A stretch of 64,000 nt of DNA from Sphagnum magellanicum (lineage: Eukaryota; Streptophyta; Sphagnopsida; Sphagnales; Sphagnaceae). Where the stretch lies: assembly GCA_021904315.1 (NCBI GenBank), contig CM038924.1:12264026-12328025 (forward strand), in the 5' to 3' direction. A program made the position numbers and the translations under genes. This document shows positions 24,280-37,097 of this stretch, in pieces. How positions within the stretch are numbered: the first letter of the stretch is position 1; every line of letters begins with the position of its first letter. The notes beneath the pieces are model-generated. The model had not been told where the DNA came from. It ran no database searches and saw nothing but the letters and a program-made list of their open reading frames with translations.

Positions 24280-25247
24280 TGTCGCAACCCTAGCTTTGGG
24301 CTCGCGACCAAGGCAAAAAGGGGTTGTAAGGTTACGGGTCAAGAGGAAGCCCGGGAGTTAAGGCAAAAGCATTGCAAGGGTGCGGGCCAAGAGGAAGCCG
24401 GGGAGTCACATCACATACTCCCGGGAGTGTAAGAAAGTGTGATGGAGTGTGAGGGAGTGAACACTCACACTCCCAAGGCAACTCCCACTTCGGGAGATGG
24501 AGTCCCGGTGGACTCCCGAAACTTCAAGAGCGATTTGAAGGGTCAAAACTCAATGTCTTGTTGCGTTCTTTATATCATTGGAAAGATCTTGGAACGTAGA
24601 TGTCTAAAGTGGGCTCATGTTGCTCATTTGGACATCTGAAACATAAGTTATGGCCAAAAGAAGGGCCAGGAATCAAATTGGCAATTTGACTCCCGACCAC
24701 AAAAAGTCGGGAATCGACCCGATTTACTTAGCTGCAGGGGGCGTGCCACATACCGTTGGAAAGCTCTCGACAAGAGCTACAACTTTGCTTTAGACTACAT
24801 CATGATCCAAGGTCTACTCGCAAAGTTATGGGGCTCCAAAGTCGCAAGAGTCCCAGGTGGCGGGATTTCGGGACTCCCACTCAGGAGTCCCGGGAAAGAA
24901 AAGCCATCTGGATGTAGGCTCCGTGGCCAGCCACAGAGTATACTTTAAGGGGGAAGGTGGTGGCCTCCCCCAGTCCGGGCCCTGGTGAATCTTGTGTGTC
25001 CGTGTTGCCCATGGCTCGTCCTAGCACCAAGGGTGCTCTAACTATGCACTAACCACTTTGTGTGGGTTGTGTGCCCGTGTGAGTGAGTGAAGCTTGTCAA
25101 CTCTTCCTAGTCCCATCCTGGAACTCCAACACGCCCTTCTACCCCTCAAAGTGTTGTGAGTTAGGGAGCGTGCTCCGACTCCTCCTTCTTCCACTGTGTT
25201 CCATTTGGACCCACCTTTGGGTCCTTTAAGGAGTTGGGAGTGCGTCA
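24280..25247 (+). mobile_element. Solo LTR of the chromovirus family, diverged copy
   Basis: 968 bp in the direction opposite to the full element. It begins TGTCGCAACCC and ends GGGAGTGCGTCA, the edges of the LTR at 58077-58899 read on the minus strand. TATAA stands on both sides (24275-24279 and 25248-25252). Shared internal blocks include CAAATTGGCAATTTGACTCC and the GGGGGAAGGTGGTGGC region. It is 145 bp longer than the LTRs of the full element, so it is a sub-variant or carries insertions. No internal region remains. Confidence 0.88.
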
Positions 25248-25252
25248 TATAA

Positions 25253-26156
25253 AGTTTGAAAACTAGAGTCCACATGATGACTCCACTCCTTAATAGTTCA
25301 AGAGCAAGAGATGTATAACTCTAGGATTATAATCCATGAGTAAGACTCACATTCTTTAAGATTTGACCTTATAAATAATTAGGCTTATAACACAATTGTA
25401 ATAGAACTATTATTGCTTCCTTGTATATGTGGAAATGTGATTTGGCTCCCCCCAACACTATAATTATGTGCATGCAAGCAAAGAACACTAGCTTACATAA
25501 TTAGTCCAAGTTTGTTTTGATTTTGGTTTAAATAAATGTGGAAATAAGGGTATAATTCTTTGGCATCCAAACCATGATTAATATGGAAAAAACGAACATT
25601 GTGAAAAAGAAATTCATCCATGTACAATAGTTGCATAGGACAGTATTTGAATTGTATGTATGGTATGGCTATACAATTTATACAATATGGCTATACATTT
25701 ATACATCTATGATTAGTTGCATCTTTCTAATTACACATGCAACTATTTTGATGGCCATATAATTTATGACACATGTTAAAGCCAATCAAATTTGGACACA
25801 TGGCTAGGTAGGTAAGTATTTATGGAAATAGGTAGGTAAACCACATAAATAGCCTAGGCTAGTTAGGCCACGTAGGCTAACTAAATGTTGACACAATGCA
25901 TCTAAGTAGGTAATTAATTACACCTAGGTATGTAAGTAGGTAGCTAGGCCTAAAGTAGATAGGTAGGTTTAGGATTATTTTATTTTATTTTTATGATTAA
26001 CAATAGGGTCAAGCCTCTTTATTGTTCATCCCAACTGGCACTTGGTATTTGGTTTTTGAACATGTCTAATGCACCTACTTATATAGTATGCAAACTTGGA
26101 ATGGAAAACAAAACATATGGATAAATAGATTAATTACAAGATAGATGCAATTATTA
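25253..26156. other. Intergenic with TAGGTAGG-type degenerate array
   Basis: 25800-25975 carries many GGTAGGTAAGTA and CCTAGGCTA variants. No gene seen. Confidence 0.5.
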
Positions 26157-26493
26157 CATCACAAATTTACAAGCTTCATGGGTTTATTCCAAATCCATGC
26201 AAAATTTGTTATTTCATAAGTTCATATTATTAAAGCACGCATGTCATGCATTATTTTAAACACAAAAGTCATGTACACAACTTTCAGTTGTAAACAACAC
26301 AAATAGACATACAACATCCCTATCTAAACAGTATGAATAGGCATATAACATTCATGTTTAAATAATGCGCATAACATCAATGTTCAAATAATACAAATAG
26401 ATGAATGACATCTATGTTTATCTTATACAAACATATAAAAAGTAAATTTCATACAATTATATTGCCAAATCATGACCCATGAAGTTTATGATG
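26157..26493 (+). repeat. Dispersed repeat, third copy of the 60.8/61.4 kb inverted-repeat arm
   Basis: Starts CATCACAAATTTACAAGC and ends near GAAGTTTATGATG. It aligns along its whole length with 60756-61093 and, inverted, with 61227-61529. Inside are repeated ATGACATTCATGT-like units with TTAAATAATGC spacers. Confidence 0.75.
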
Positions 26494-27589
26494 TAACTAA
26501 TATTTATGTTATATTAACTTAATTTGCATAATAGTTATAATAATTATATTATAAATAATAGTAGCTAATAGGTAAAAATGTTATTTATGATCACATTAAT
26601 CTAAATATAATAAATAATATTGAATGAAAATACTATTATTATTACTATCCTTATTTATAATATATTTAACATAATATTATTATATTAATATTGAAATTAT
26701 ATTTAAGAACACATCATAATTATTATAAAATATGATTATTAATGTAAGTAATATTTATTTTATTTTATTATTTTAATAATATAATTTAATATTAATATCA
26801 TAATTTGCCTAAGCTACTTAATACTAACTTAAGTTAAGCTAGGCTAAACTAATGAATTAATATAATAATATAGTTAGTTGTGGGATGGTTAATTAAATAT
26901 AAAATTATTATTATACAAGGTATAATAAGGTAGGTTATAAAATTGAAAGTCGATAATTATCTATAGGTGTACTAGTTTAATTGAATTAATTTATGTTACT
27001 TAGTTTAAGTTATATATAATAATATTATACCTTTAAAAACATTTATATAAATTTAAGCCATTATTTTTATGACATGTATCCATTTTAGACATTAATAGTT
27101 ACATGTTAGTTGGACACACAATTGTATACAATAAAAATTATACGATACCAATTTTATAGTTGCAAGCATGACCAATTTAGTTGCAAATGACAAATAGTTA
27201 GACATAGTTACAAAATGACTAGTTATTAAAACATAATTTCTTCTAGTGGTGATCTCTGTTACATTAAGTTTTCAAATACACATGATTGACATTGCAATGA
27301 ACACAAATTGGGAGGGCTATTTCTAGTTTTTGTGCATTTGTTTCATTAGTCCAAAAATGGGGTGTAGTTCACTAACCTAAATCACTATGGGACCTTAAAA
27401 ATGAAATAAGTTTAGTGCATTTTAATGATTTCACCCTGGTTAAAGTTTTTACACTATAATATCATTATGTAAACATCAAGTTTCCCTATTAACTAACATA
27501 ATTCAGTATTATAATTAATGTGATAAATAGATTCATTTTTATGTTGTTTTAAATACCCTATGTTATTTTATAATATACCCTATATTATT
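26494..27589. other. Extremely AT-rich intergenic DNA
   Basis: Composed mostly of TAATATTA-type sequence from about 26500 to 27030. No gene or clean repeat unit. Confidence 0.55.
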
Positions 27590-28150
27590 TTTGGTTACTT
27601 TAGTTATTCTAACTTATACCTTAAGTTATTATAACTTATTATAAGTTATTATAAATTATTATACATTATTCTACCTTAAGGTATCCAACAATAACTTAAA
27701 ATATAATAACCACCAATAACCATTAATAAAACAGCCAATAGCCACTAATAGAATAGCCATCAATAATCACCAATAGTCATTAATAAAATAACCATTTATA
27801 GCCACCAATAAAATAACCATTAATAACCACCAATAGAATAGCTACCAATAACCATTAATAAAAGAACCATTAATAGCCACCAGTATAATAGTCACCAAAC
27901 CAATAACCATTAATAAAAAAATAACAAATAACCTATGGTAATATAACCCGAAATAGCCAATAATAACATAAGGTGAAATAGCCTTAAATAGCCAAAAGTA
28001 ATTTAAAATAATTGAAAATAACCTACAATGAAATAATTAAAAATAACCAAAATCAGAATAGCCATAAATGGTTGTAAATAATGTAGGGTGAAATAACTTA
28101 GAAAAATGAAAAATAGCCTTTAAATAGTTGAAAATAACTTAACATATGTA
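27590..28150 (+). repeat. Degenerate AATAGCC/AATAACC tandem array, copy A
   Basis: Dense variants of AATAACCATTAATA and AATAGCCACCAATA with irregular 10-25 base spacing. The right part shifts to AAAATAACCTACAATGAAAT, which resembles the array at 44495-45500. Confidence 0.65.
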
Positions 28151-28439
28151 ATATTATTATATTGACAAAAAAATATCCATTTATTAAAAAAAAAATCAAA
28201 AAATGGTCATTGAAATGTTATTGAATAGTCACATTAAAAAAAACATTGTTCAAATGATTTTACACTTTCAAATGGAAATAAATGTAATTATGTGCATTAT
28301 TGAAAAAACTTTTAAATTAGACTTTAATCATTTCATTTGGACAAAATTTGAATAAAATATGAATTTTCAAAGTTTATGTGTTTGTAATGTTTAAAATGAA
28401 GTATTTGATAAATGAAATACAATGTAACACATTATCACA

Positions 28440-28560
28440 ACAAATGTGGTGATTTGATGGTAGGGTGTTTATCTCCATTTTAAAGGTCAAAGGATCAAAC
28501 CTCACAAATGGTGTGTTCATGATCAATAATGGTAAGTTGACTGAATATTCTCCTATGTGG
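28440..28560 (+). repeat. Possible tRNA-derived SINE head
   Basis: ATGGTAGGGTGTTTATCTCC resembles an A-box region and GGATCAAACCT a B-box, at tRNA-like spacing (about 30-40 bases). It does not fold as a good tRNA by eye, and I could not define the 3' end. Confidence 0.4.
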
Positions 28561-31397
28561 TTCCCTAGAATATGTGCCTATTTAAGTTGATTATAACACC
28601 TATGTACCTAAGCTAGGTTTTTAACCTAACATAGCATAGGTAATGACACATGTCAATAATTCATAGGCTAAAAATCATAAAATTATCAATAATATTAAAT
28701 ATTACATTAAATATTAAATTACATGTTGCTTCATTAATTAACTAACAAATGAAATGGCTTAGTAAATTTGTATTTCACTTGAAAATAACCTTATTTCATT
28801 AAGTACTAATGGACTAACTCACTATCCAGAATAATTAGTCCCCATTCAGTAAACAATTGACTAATTTCACCATGATAAAAATGTCCAAATTCATTCAAAA
28901 TCTAGTGAAACCCAAAGTGAATTAGAACGCATTTTGGTGTAATGTTTAAAATGGAAGTGCTACATGAAAAAAATACTTCAATACAAGCTAAAATGGGCAC
29001 AATACATAATGGTTAAATTCGACCATGACAACTGAAAAAACAAAGGACAAAGGTCATGTCCCAAATGACCAAAATGAAAAAGAATGACTAATGCAAAACA
29101 TTGGAAAAACACATGATTAAAATCTAATTTTGAATTCTATGTATTACCAAAGAGTTGTTCGGATGAGAAGCAATTAATTTGAAAATGGACATAACACATA
29201 ATCTATGGGCACAATAATGAATAAACCTTATTTAGTTCTTGACTCCAATAGTTGTCTATTTGCCAAGGACTACAAATTTGTTTCTTGTATATTAAGATAA
29301 AAAGTGTAAATTGGGACAAAACCCTTACACCTATGAACAATCATCAACATAGGAAACTTTGCACACAACATTATTTATGAAATAACAATATGCATTTGGA
29401 GATGTATTTAACAAAACATAGGTTTTATGATTTTTATTTCACTTATGATACCAAATGCCACATGTAATAACTAACCCCCTTCTTTCCAATTGTTGCTCCA
29501 ACCATTAGTAAAATCCTCTTGACAAGTGAATAGAGGTTTGTTACACAAAATTAGGAAAAATTGTTCACCACTAGAAATATCATTAGTGACAATAACAAAG
29601 TTGTTTCCTTGGGCAATACTGTTTGCTAAGGATTGACCATCACCTCCCCAAATTGGTTGAAAGTTGTTATCATCTAACATAGACCTAGCTGCAAACCTCT
29701 CAATCAATTCAAATCTAATTTTCTTCGAAGGCTTCACATGTGACCCTAAATCACAATCATCTTCATCACCCCCATCAAAACAAGTGGGACCAAAATAGCT
29801 CAATTCTTATATCAACAATAATTCAAAGTCAAGGTTATCTAAAAAAGACATGCAATGAATCTTATGAAATTCCTCCACTATTGCACATCCATACAATTGG
29901 TTCTAAGTATCTACATCATTTAATGCCACATTCTAAAAGATGCAGGACACATATTGTCATGCACTAAATGGCCCAACATATTCTTTTGCAAATGTCAAAT
30001 GTAGGAACTCCATAACATTTACAACATTTCAAAAAGGGGTTACATTTAGTCCAAGTTGTTATTTCTTTAATTCTTTCTTTGTTATTGCCCTTGCTCCATC
30101 ATGTTATCCTTTGCCATATCCAAAACCAAAGAAATCACATAACATGCGGTAGCCTATAAGGTTGTTAGGACCAATAATCTTCTTGGGCTACCAAACAACA
30201 ACAAAAACTAACCACAATAACCATCACTCCACAACTATGATCAATTAGGTGAACACCTAGCTTTTGCAAATGTTTCCAATGAAATTTAAATGCATGTTGA
30301 ACAAATACGATATTGTGTTTTTTGTTGTTAGATACATAATAATCATAGGTGCAATCACACTAACATGAACCACAAGTGTAACATGTGTTTAATTTTTCAT
30401 GTTTAGAAATGGTAATTTAATTTAGTGTTGAAAGTATAAGATTTATATATATAATAAGGTTCATAATATATCATTGGAACATGTGAATTATTCTAAAAAA
30501 CATCCAATGAATAAAACGTTTTCAAAAGCACTCACTAAACATTGTATTGTGTGTTTTTTAACATTAAAAAGACTTATAAATAGACTTCAAAAGTTTTGAA
30601 ATTTACATATAGATTTTGAAAACTTTTACATAAACTTTGACATAATGATATTCTTAAAAAATTAAAGATTTTTGAAGAATTTTTAAAGATTATTCACCCA
30701 AAAGTAATCCTTAAAGCATGCAGGTGTGGTTCATGTTATCCCATTTGCACCTTGATACTCCTTGATTATCTCTTTGATATCAAGGTTGTTGAGATCAAGA
30801 TCCATGTTGTGATAGTAAGTGATGTGCACTAAAATTTAGTTATCTAAAAATTGTACTAATGCATCTTTGGGATTTCATTCTAACCTTCAAAAGAATACTT
30901 CTTTGCAACATCAATGACAAAAAGGACCACATCCTTGGAAAAAATCAAAAGACATTTTAAACTTCCTATCTTTCCACTTTAACACAAAGTCATGAACTAT
31001 GACATGTGTTAATTTGGGCTAGAAATATGCAACAAAGTTTGATGATGGGGTTTCCAAACTCTCTAATCTTGTGAGTTTTTTCTCTTCGCCAACTGATGTT
31101 AACCCTATAAACACCTTCTAAAATCACTTCCACTACATTAGTTGCCCATTTCTAGAAATTTCATGTGGACAACAAGTGTTTTGTTCCTTAAGTCTTTGCA
31201 CATACCATGGTTTCAATCACTCAAAAGTGGTAAAGTAATTTTTTATGAAAGAATTTGCCTCCATGAATCTAGTGTAAACCTCAAGCTACATATTACAATG
31301 TAACAATTAGTCCATGTAAACTTGAACCTTTTACAATGTATAAACTATACATTGTCAATTGAAAAAAAATGTACTCCTTATTGTACCAATTCCTTAC
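28561..31397. other. Intergenic, no supported gene
   Basis: An open frame of 110 codons on the minus strand (29803-29471) is polar and coding-like in composition but matches nothing I recognise. It may be a transposon remnant. Confidence 0.4.
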
Positions 31398-31830
31398 ACC
31401 TTTAAAAAGAACAAGGACTGTACTAAGGTAAGGGCTAAAGTCCATGAGGAGGGCATACATAAGGACTCCAATCCTTACTATCAAAACTAATCATTACCAA
31501 TAACATAAAAATGAACCATTCCTTTCAATAATATGCTCCTAAAATAATAGTCCTATTCCTGAACAATGGAATCATGCTAGTCCTTAACCAAGGATTAGAT
31601 GAATTTTTATACTTAAACATGATTAATTATAATAGTGTAAGGATGATGTTAAGGTAAGCAATAGAGATTATGAAAAGGATGGACACAAGGACTTCAATCC
31701 CTATTATTAATTTCAATTGTCATTATTAGTTTAAAAAGGACAGATAAAATGTGCAATTATTTATTAAGGAAATTAATGTTAGTCCTTAAACAAGGACCAA
31801 ATCACATTTTACACTTGTACTGACTTGATT
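31398..31830 (+). repeat. Diverged tandem duplication, period about 220 bp
   Basis: Two successive segments share the same order of landmarks: AAGGTAAG, AAGGACT(C/T)CAATCC, then TAGTCCTTAA(A/C)CAAGGA and a GATTA end. Edges are approximate. Confidence 0.5.
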
Positions 31831-34800
31831 AATCAAAGTCCAAATTCCAATTGAAAGCACATAAATAGATTTGCATAAAATAGAATGTCAATCCTACTCA
31901 AGATGAAACAACACATTTGAAACAACACTAGAGATGTAATCAAGTATAATTGTGATTCAAGGCACAAGCATAATGATAAGATTTTTTTATTTATGACATA
32001 ATAACCAAAATATGGAAAATTTTAAAAATCACTACATGTTGATCACATTTGAGGTGCAAACTTGAAAAGAAAATTGCAAGGTGCAATGTTCATTAGATCT
32101 CACCTAAAATTGGGTGTGAATTGAAGTTTTTGACCCCAATGCAAAGTTGAACAATATCCTTCTTGTTGGGTGAGATAGTAGTCTCTAAAGTCCACCAAAA
32201 TTCCACAATCCCTCACATTTTCGGCCAAAACATCTTATTTGTGTAAACACTATTCACAAACCCATAATGGCAAATTCAAATTTAACATATGCACTGTTCT
32301 TTTAATGGACTTGTATAAAAAACATTTGACCATTCCTAATACCCCTACCACTACTTTACCACTAATGGTGTTATTAGAGCACTAGAACACAAACCGCAAT
32401 ATTTGACCATTGCATTTATTGCTTATAACTATTGTGACATTGTGATGACATCAATTTAATTGCCCACAACTAACTAGCAACAAGTTTGCAATTCAATTAG
32501 TTCACATCTATATATGGGTTGAATTTATCATCCAAAAGTAACCATATGAAGTTCCATTAGCTACAAGCAAAATGGTGTTTAAAAACAGTTGACAAATGTC
32601 TATATACATTAATTACAATAATTATTTCATTTATGATTGAACTGAATATTCAACACTTTTAATTAATATTTCAAATTAATATTCACAATATTTTTATTGT
32701 AATTATATTAATTTCATAACATTAAATTACTTATAATTTCAAATAAATTACATATATTCCAACATAGACTATTATATTAATTATTTGTGTATTTTTAATA
32801 ACAAAACCATTACTATAATTAATTTATAATAATTATAAAATAATAATAATTACTTTATTTATACATTAATTATAATAAACACATAATTTATACATCGACT
32901 TAATTATTCATAATTTTAATTTTACAATTTTTTAAATTAAAATATTACCCACTATAATTAAATGAATCAATTTAGTTTTTATAATGTAAAAATTATACTA
33001 TAGTTCCCAATCGTAAAAAATAAATATTTTATTTAAGATAATTTTTATTCTAATAATAGTAATTAAATATCATGTGCATAATTGAAAAGTTATTTCCTAT
33101 AATTAAGATTTTTATTTCAAATTTTTATAATAATCTTTAAATAATGAAAAAAGTTGATGTAATTACTATATTTAAAAAAAAGATACACTAAATAATTGTA
33201 TGTATTATTCATTATTTACTTATTTAGAGTAAATTGTTAATAAAAAAACATAAATTTTCATAATAATTATTATTATTTTATAATAACATGAAATTATTGT
33301 AAAATAAATATGTTTATTTTCTAATTGAACATAATTATTCACAATCTATAATTTATAACTTTAAATCTGAGCTAAAATTTTGGAAAAATAACAATGTAGT
33401 TAAAATAAATATTATCGTGATTGTAATTGCAAGAATTATTATACAATTATTTTATATTTCATTTTCTATTTATTTTTCTTACTTATCTATGATAAATATT
33501 TTTATAGTAAATTTATTGTAATTAGAAAAATTAATGTATGTTTAACAAATTATTATATTTATAGTTAAAATTTACCATTTTTTTTACCAATTAATTCTTT
33601 TACAATCATAAATTTAATTATTTAGTTATTACTGTAATTATTTTAATATTACTATGTAAATAAATAATTTCTGAAGGAATTTATTTTCTAATAGCAATTA
33701 TTAGTGGGCTATTTATAATTTGAAAGTAAATATTTATAATATTTTTTAATGCAATTATTAGTGGATTATTTATAATTAGATTTTTAAAAGTAAGAAAATA
33801 TTTTTAAGTATTTTTAAAATTTATCTATGAGTTATGTGTTGACAACTTGTGAGTAATTTGATAGCTAGTTAATTAAATATTAAAAAGTTCTTAATTATTT
33901 AAATAGTTGATAATGAATATTTAATATTTGTAGTATATATTTTTATTTTAACTATATGTTAAATTTAATCATTATTAATCAAATGATTATTTAATTATCT
34001 AGTGAACGATTTTACTTGAATTGTTTAGAAATCTAAAAATTAAGAACAAAATGCATGAAGAAAGTTTTGGAACTATAACTTAGTTTGTGAGGAAATTACA
34101 ATTTCAAAACTTATTCCATATTGTTTGTTTTCCATTCTTATTTTGAAGATTACATAAACAAAAGGGTGTGGTCATTCAATTTCACATGAAGAAATTTGTG
34201 CACATGGGATGAACCTATTAAAAGGCTTAACCCAAAAAAAAATTTAAAATTATGCACAATTCTAAACTACCTACCTCCCCAACCTATTTATCTACCTAGT
34301 TAGGTAGGTACTTAATTTGACCTACCCACCTAGGTTGACCTATGTACCTACCTTTTTACCTAAATAGGTAAGTAGGTATGTAATCTAAGTTTGTGAACAC
34401 CTCCTTATAACTAGGTATCTAACAACATAATATTAATATTTTGTATAAAATTCATTTTAAACTATCATGTGGCATAGTTACATTGGGCCACATGTCATTA
34501 TATTAGATCACCCAAGCATTTGGATTAAACATCCTATATTATTTCAAAATAATAATTATATTTATATTTTAAATAATTAAAATTTGGGACACATTGCAAC
34601 ACATCATTTCGCCTCAAGTGTGACCAAAATAGTCGCATCTTAATTGCATGTAACAATACATATATAATGGAATTAAAAGATGAACTTGTATTTGTTGAAT
34701 TTTTCTTTCATCCAATACCCCTTATCATTTGTGATTAATATCACATGCGACTTCAAGGTGATTAAGAAGATTTTAATTGCAAATGTCACTTGTGTTTAAA

Positions 34801-36399
34801 AAATTTCACAAAGAGAAGTAAAAAATAAGTATTTTTTTTCTTGTGGAGGTGGCTATATTGCAATCCATTGGACGCATGTGTAGTCCATCTTTCTTAAGTG
34901 CTCTTCCTTTATGGCTAAGGGAGTTCAACAAGTTCTGTATTATGGCATTTCTCTTTAAAGCTTCTACAATAATACCAAACCCTTAAGGCATCAACACATG
35001 CAACTTAGGCGCTTGAAGGACTTTTGACCATGTCTTCTACACCAACCAAAATCTCAAGCCCTTAAGACATAGATTGCATGAGATGCAATCCTTTTGGCTA
35101 TTAGGGCATCTACCCTTCATTACCATCCTAGACATGTTCATTATCAAGCTTGAATAGTAGTCTTATGTTCTAATTTTCAAAGTTGACATCTTTGTTGACA
35201 AATTGGCCAAAGTCACCTTTGTCTTTCTTGTGCCCTTTCACAATAAACATTCCTTGTGTAAGCTCCATGTAACACCTCACATCAACAACAAACTATTTCC
35301 AAAAAAATAAAGAACATATGTAACATTTCAAAATTTGAATACTAAAACAACCAAATCCCACACAATGTTATTGAATGCATTCTAATTTGAAATCATAAAT
35401 CAAACCTCCAAAGTTTTTTGTGGTGTCTAACCATGACCACACAATTAGTGATCATGCAAACCTTGAGGGTGATTCAAGCACACTATGGTGGCCAAAAAAT
35501 GTTGTCACAAATATTATTTTTCAAAATTATGCAACTTTCAACTTCCACCAAGCCAATATTAAAAGAGGTTTTCATAAATTATACTCAAAATAAAATAGCT
35601 CAATTGTCGAATAATAAAATTATCAAAGGAAACTACTCTTTTTATTAATATTAAATGATTAGAAAAACATTTGTGAAAAAATAGATGTTGTTACAATATA
35701 CTACAAAGTGCAAATATATTCTTTAAATGATTAAGATAATTGCAAAATTTGATGAAATACTTAATTATATATTGAATATGAATTGATTGTACCATTTCAA
35801 TTACAATTGAAAAGCTTGACTCACGTGATCTCACAAAAAACATATGGACAAGTTTTTCATTCAAACAAAGATAAGTGTGTTGAAAAAAATTACTTTTCAT
35901 TTGAAAGATAACAAGAATTACATATCAAAATGCTAGATGAAATCAAATAAAAATTTCCCCCAAAATAATACAAAATGTACCCCAAAAAAATCATTTTCTT
36001 GCTTAAAGCAAGCCTCCTATAGTGTACTACCACCCTTGACACAATTTTCCACATGGCCAAAACAACTCGCAAGTTGGTACAAGTAGTTCTTCACACACTT
36101 AAATGTCAATAATTTTTTGACACCACCATCGCAAGACCTTAACTAGAACATGTGTTGCAACATGAAAATATTCTTCACATGCTAAATGTGAACGACTATT
36201 ATCTATATTATGGACATCACTACTACAAGTTTTTAACAAATCTTTGGCTAGAACATGTGTGTGAACATTCTTGGTGCACTACAACAAGAGAACCTAATGT
36301 GCGTAACACCACAACACAAGTTGAACATTGGGCTCCCTGCCCATGTACATTTTTTTTTAAAAAACATGCATAATATACTTATTAACCATATATTTGACA
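31831..36399. other. AT-rich intergenic DNA, no gene seen
   Basis: 32600-34000 is extremely AT-rich. 34260-34390 holds a CCTACCTACC/TAGGTAGG degenerate array. No sustained coding frame. Confidence 0.5.
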
Positions 36400-37097
36400 T
36401 TTTTTAGTTGAAACGGATGATCAAATTTCAACAAATGTCACATGGACTCCTAACAAAAAGGACAAATTCCTTGGTCAAAATGGGCGACAAGGTGATAGAA
36501 GTTTGGTATTCCTTAAGTAGTTTCAACCCACATATAATCATATAACGTGCACCCAATCAACCCCAAGCAGGGGGTGTAAACATGTAATGGATTTGGTAAA
36601 TGGGCATGTCATTTTGCATTTGGGAGTTGATATGACAAATGATAGTTGGACAAACCCAAGATTTAAAAGGCATGCAAGGCTCTATATCGTAGGCCCACCA
36701 ATGCAAAACATAGTTCATTTTACCAAATATTCTAAAAGTGGTTTAACCCAAGGACAATAAGTTTGAATTTGGTCCTTTGTCACGTAGAAACTCCATGGGT
36801 AATGAGGTCAAGGGGGTGTGTAGATTACATGATCTCCTAGAAAAAGTTGCATGTGACCTTTTAGTCAAAAAAACTAACTATTCCCAACACTTCAAGGATG
36901 AGGTGGCATTTGCATTCCTAGCCAAAATATCAATACACAAGGTCACCATGGTTGATGAAATGAACAATCTTTCTAGGTTGAATGCAATTTTGCATCAAGA
37001 AAATATTGGGCAACAAGGTCCATTAATGCCACAATTTAACCCAACTTTTCAAACATTAATTGGGGAGGATAGTATTAGAAGACTAAAAGATTCCTAG
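36400..37097 (+). pseudogene. Unclassified coding remnant
   Basis: A 106-codon frame (36777-37097) contains a helical, mixed-charge segment. The preceding 370 bases, in another phase, also read as coding-like sequence with a few stops. Together they suggest a decayed protein of about 200 residues. I do not recognise the family. A transposon origin is likely from the surroundings, but this is inference. Confidence 0.3.

Noticed and set aside
27590..28150. CRISPR-like regular array
   Set aside because: Units are degenerate, spacing is irregular, no spacers are present and the genome is a plant's.
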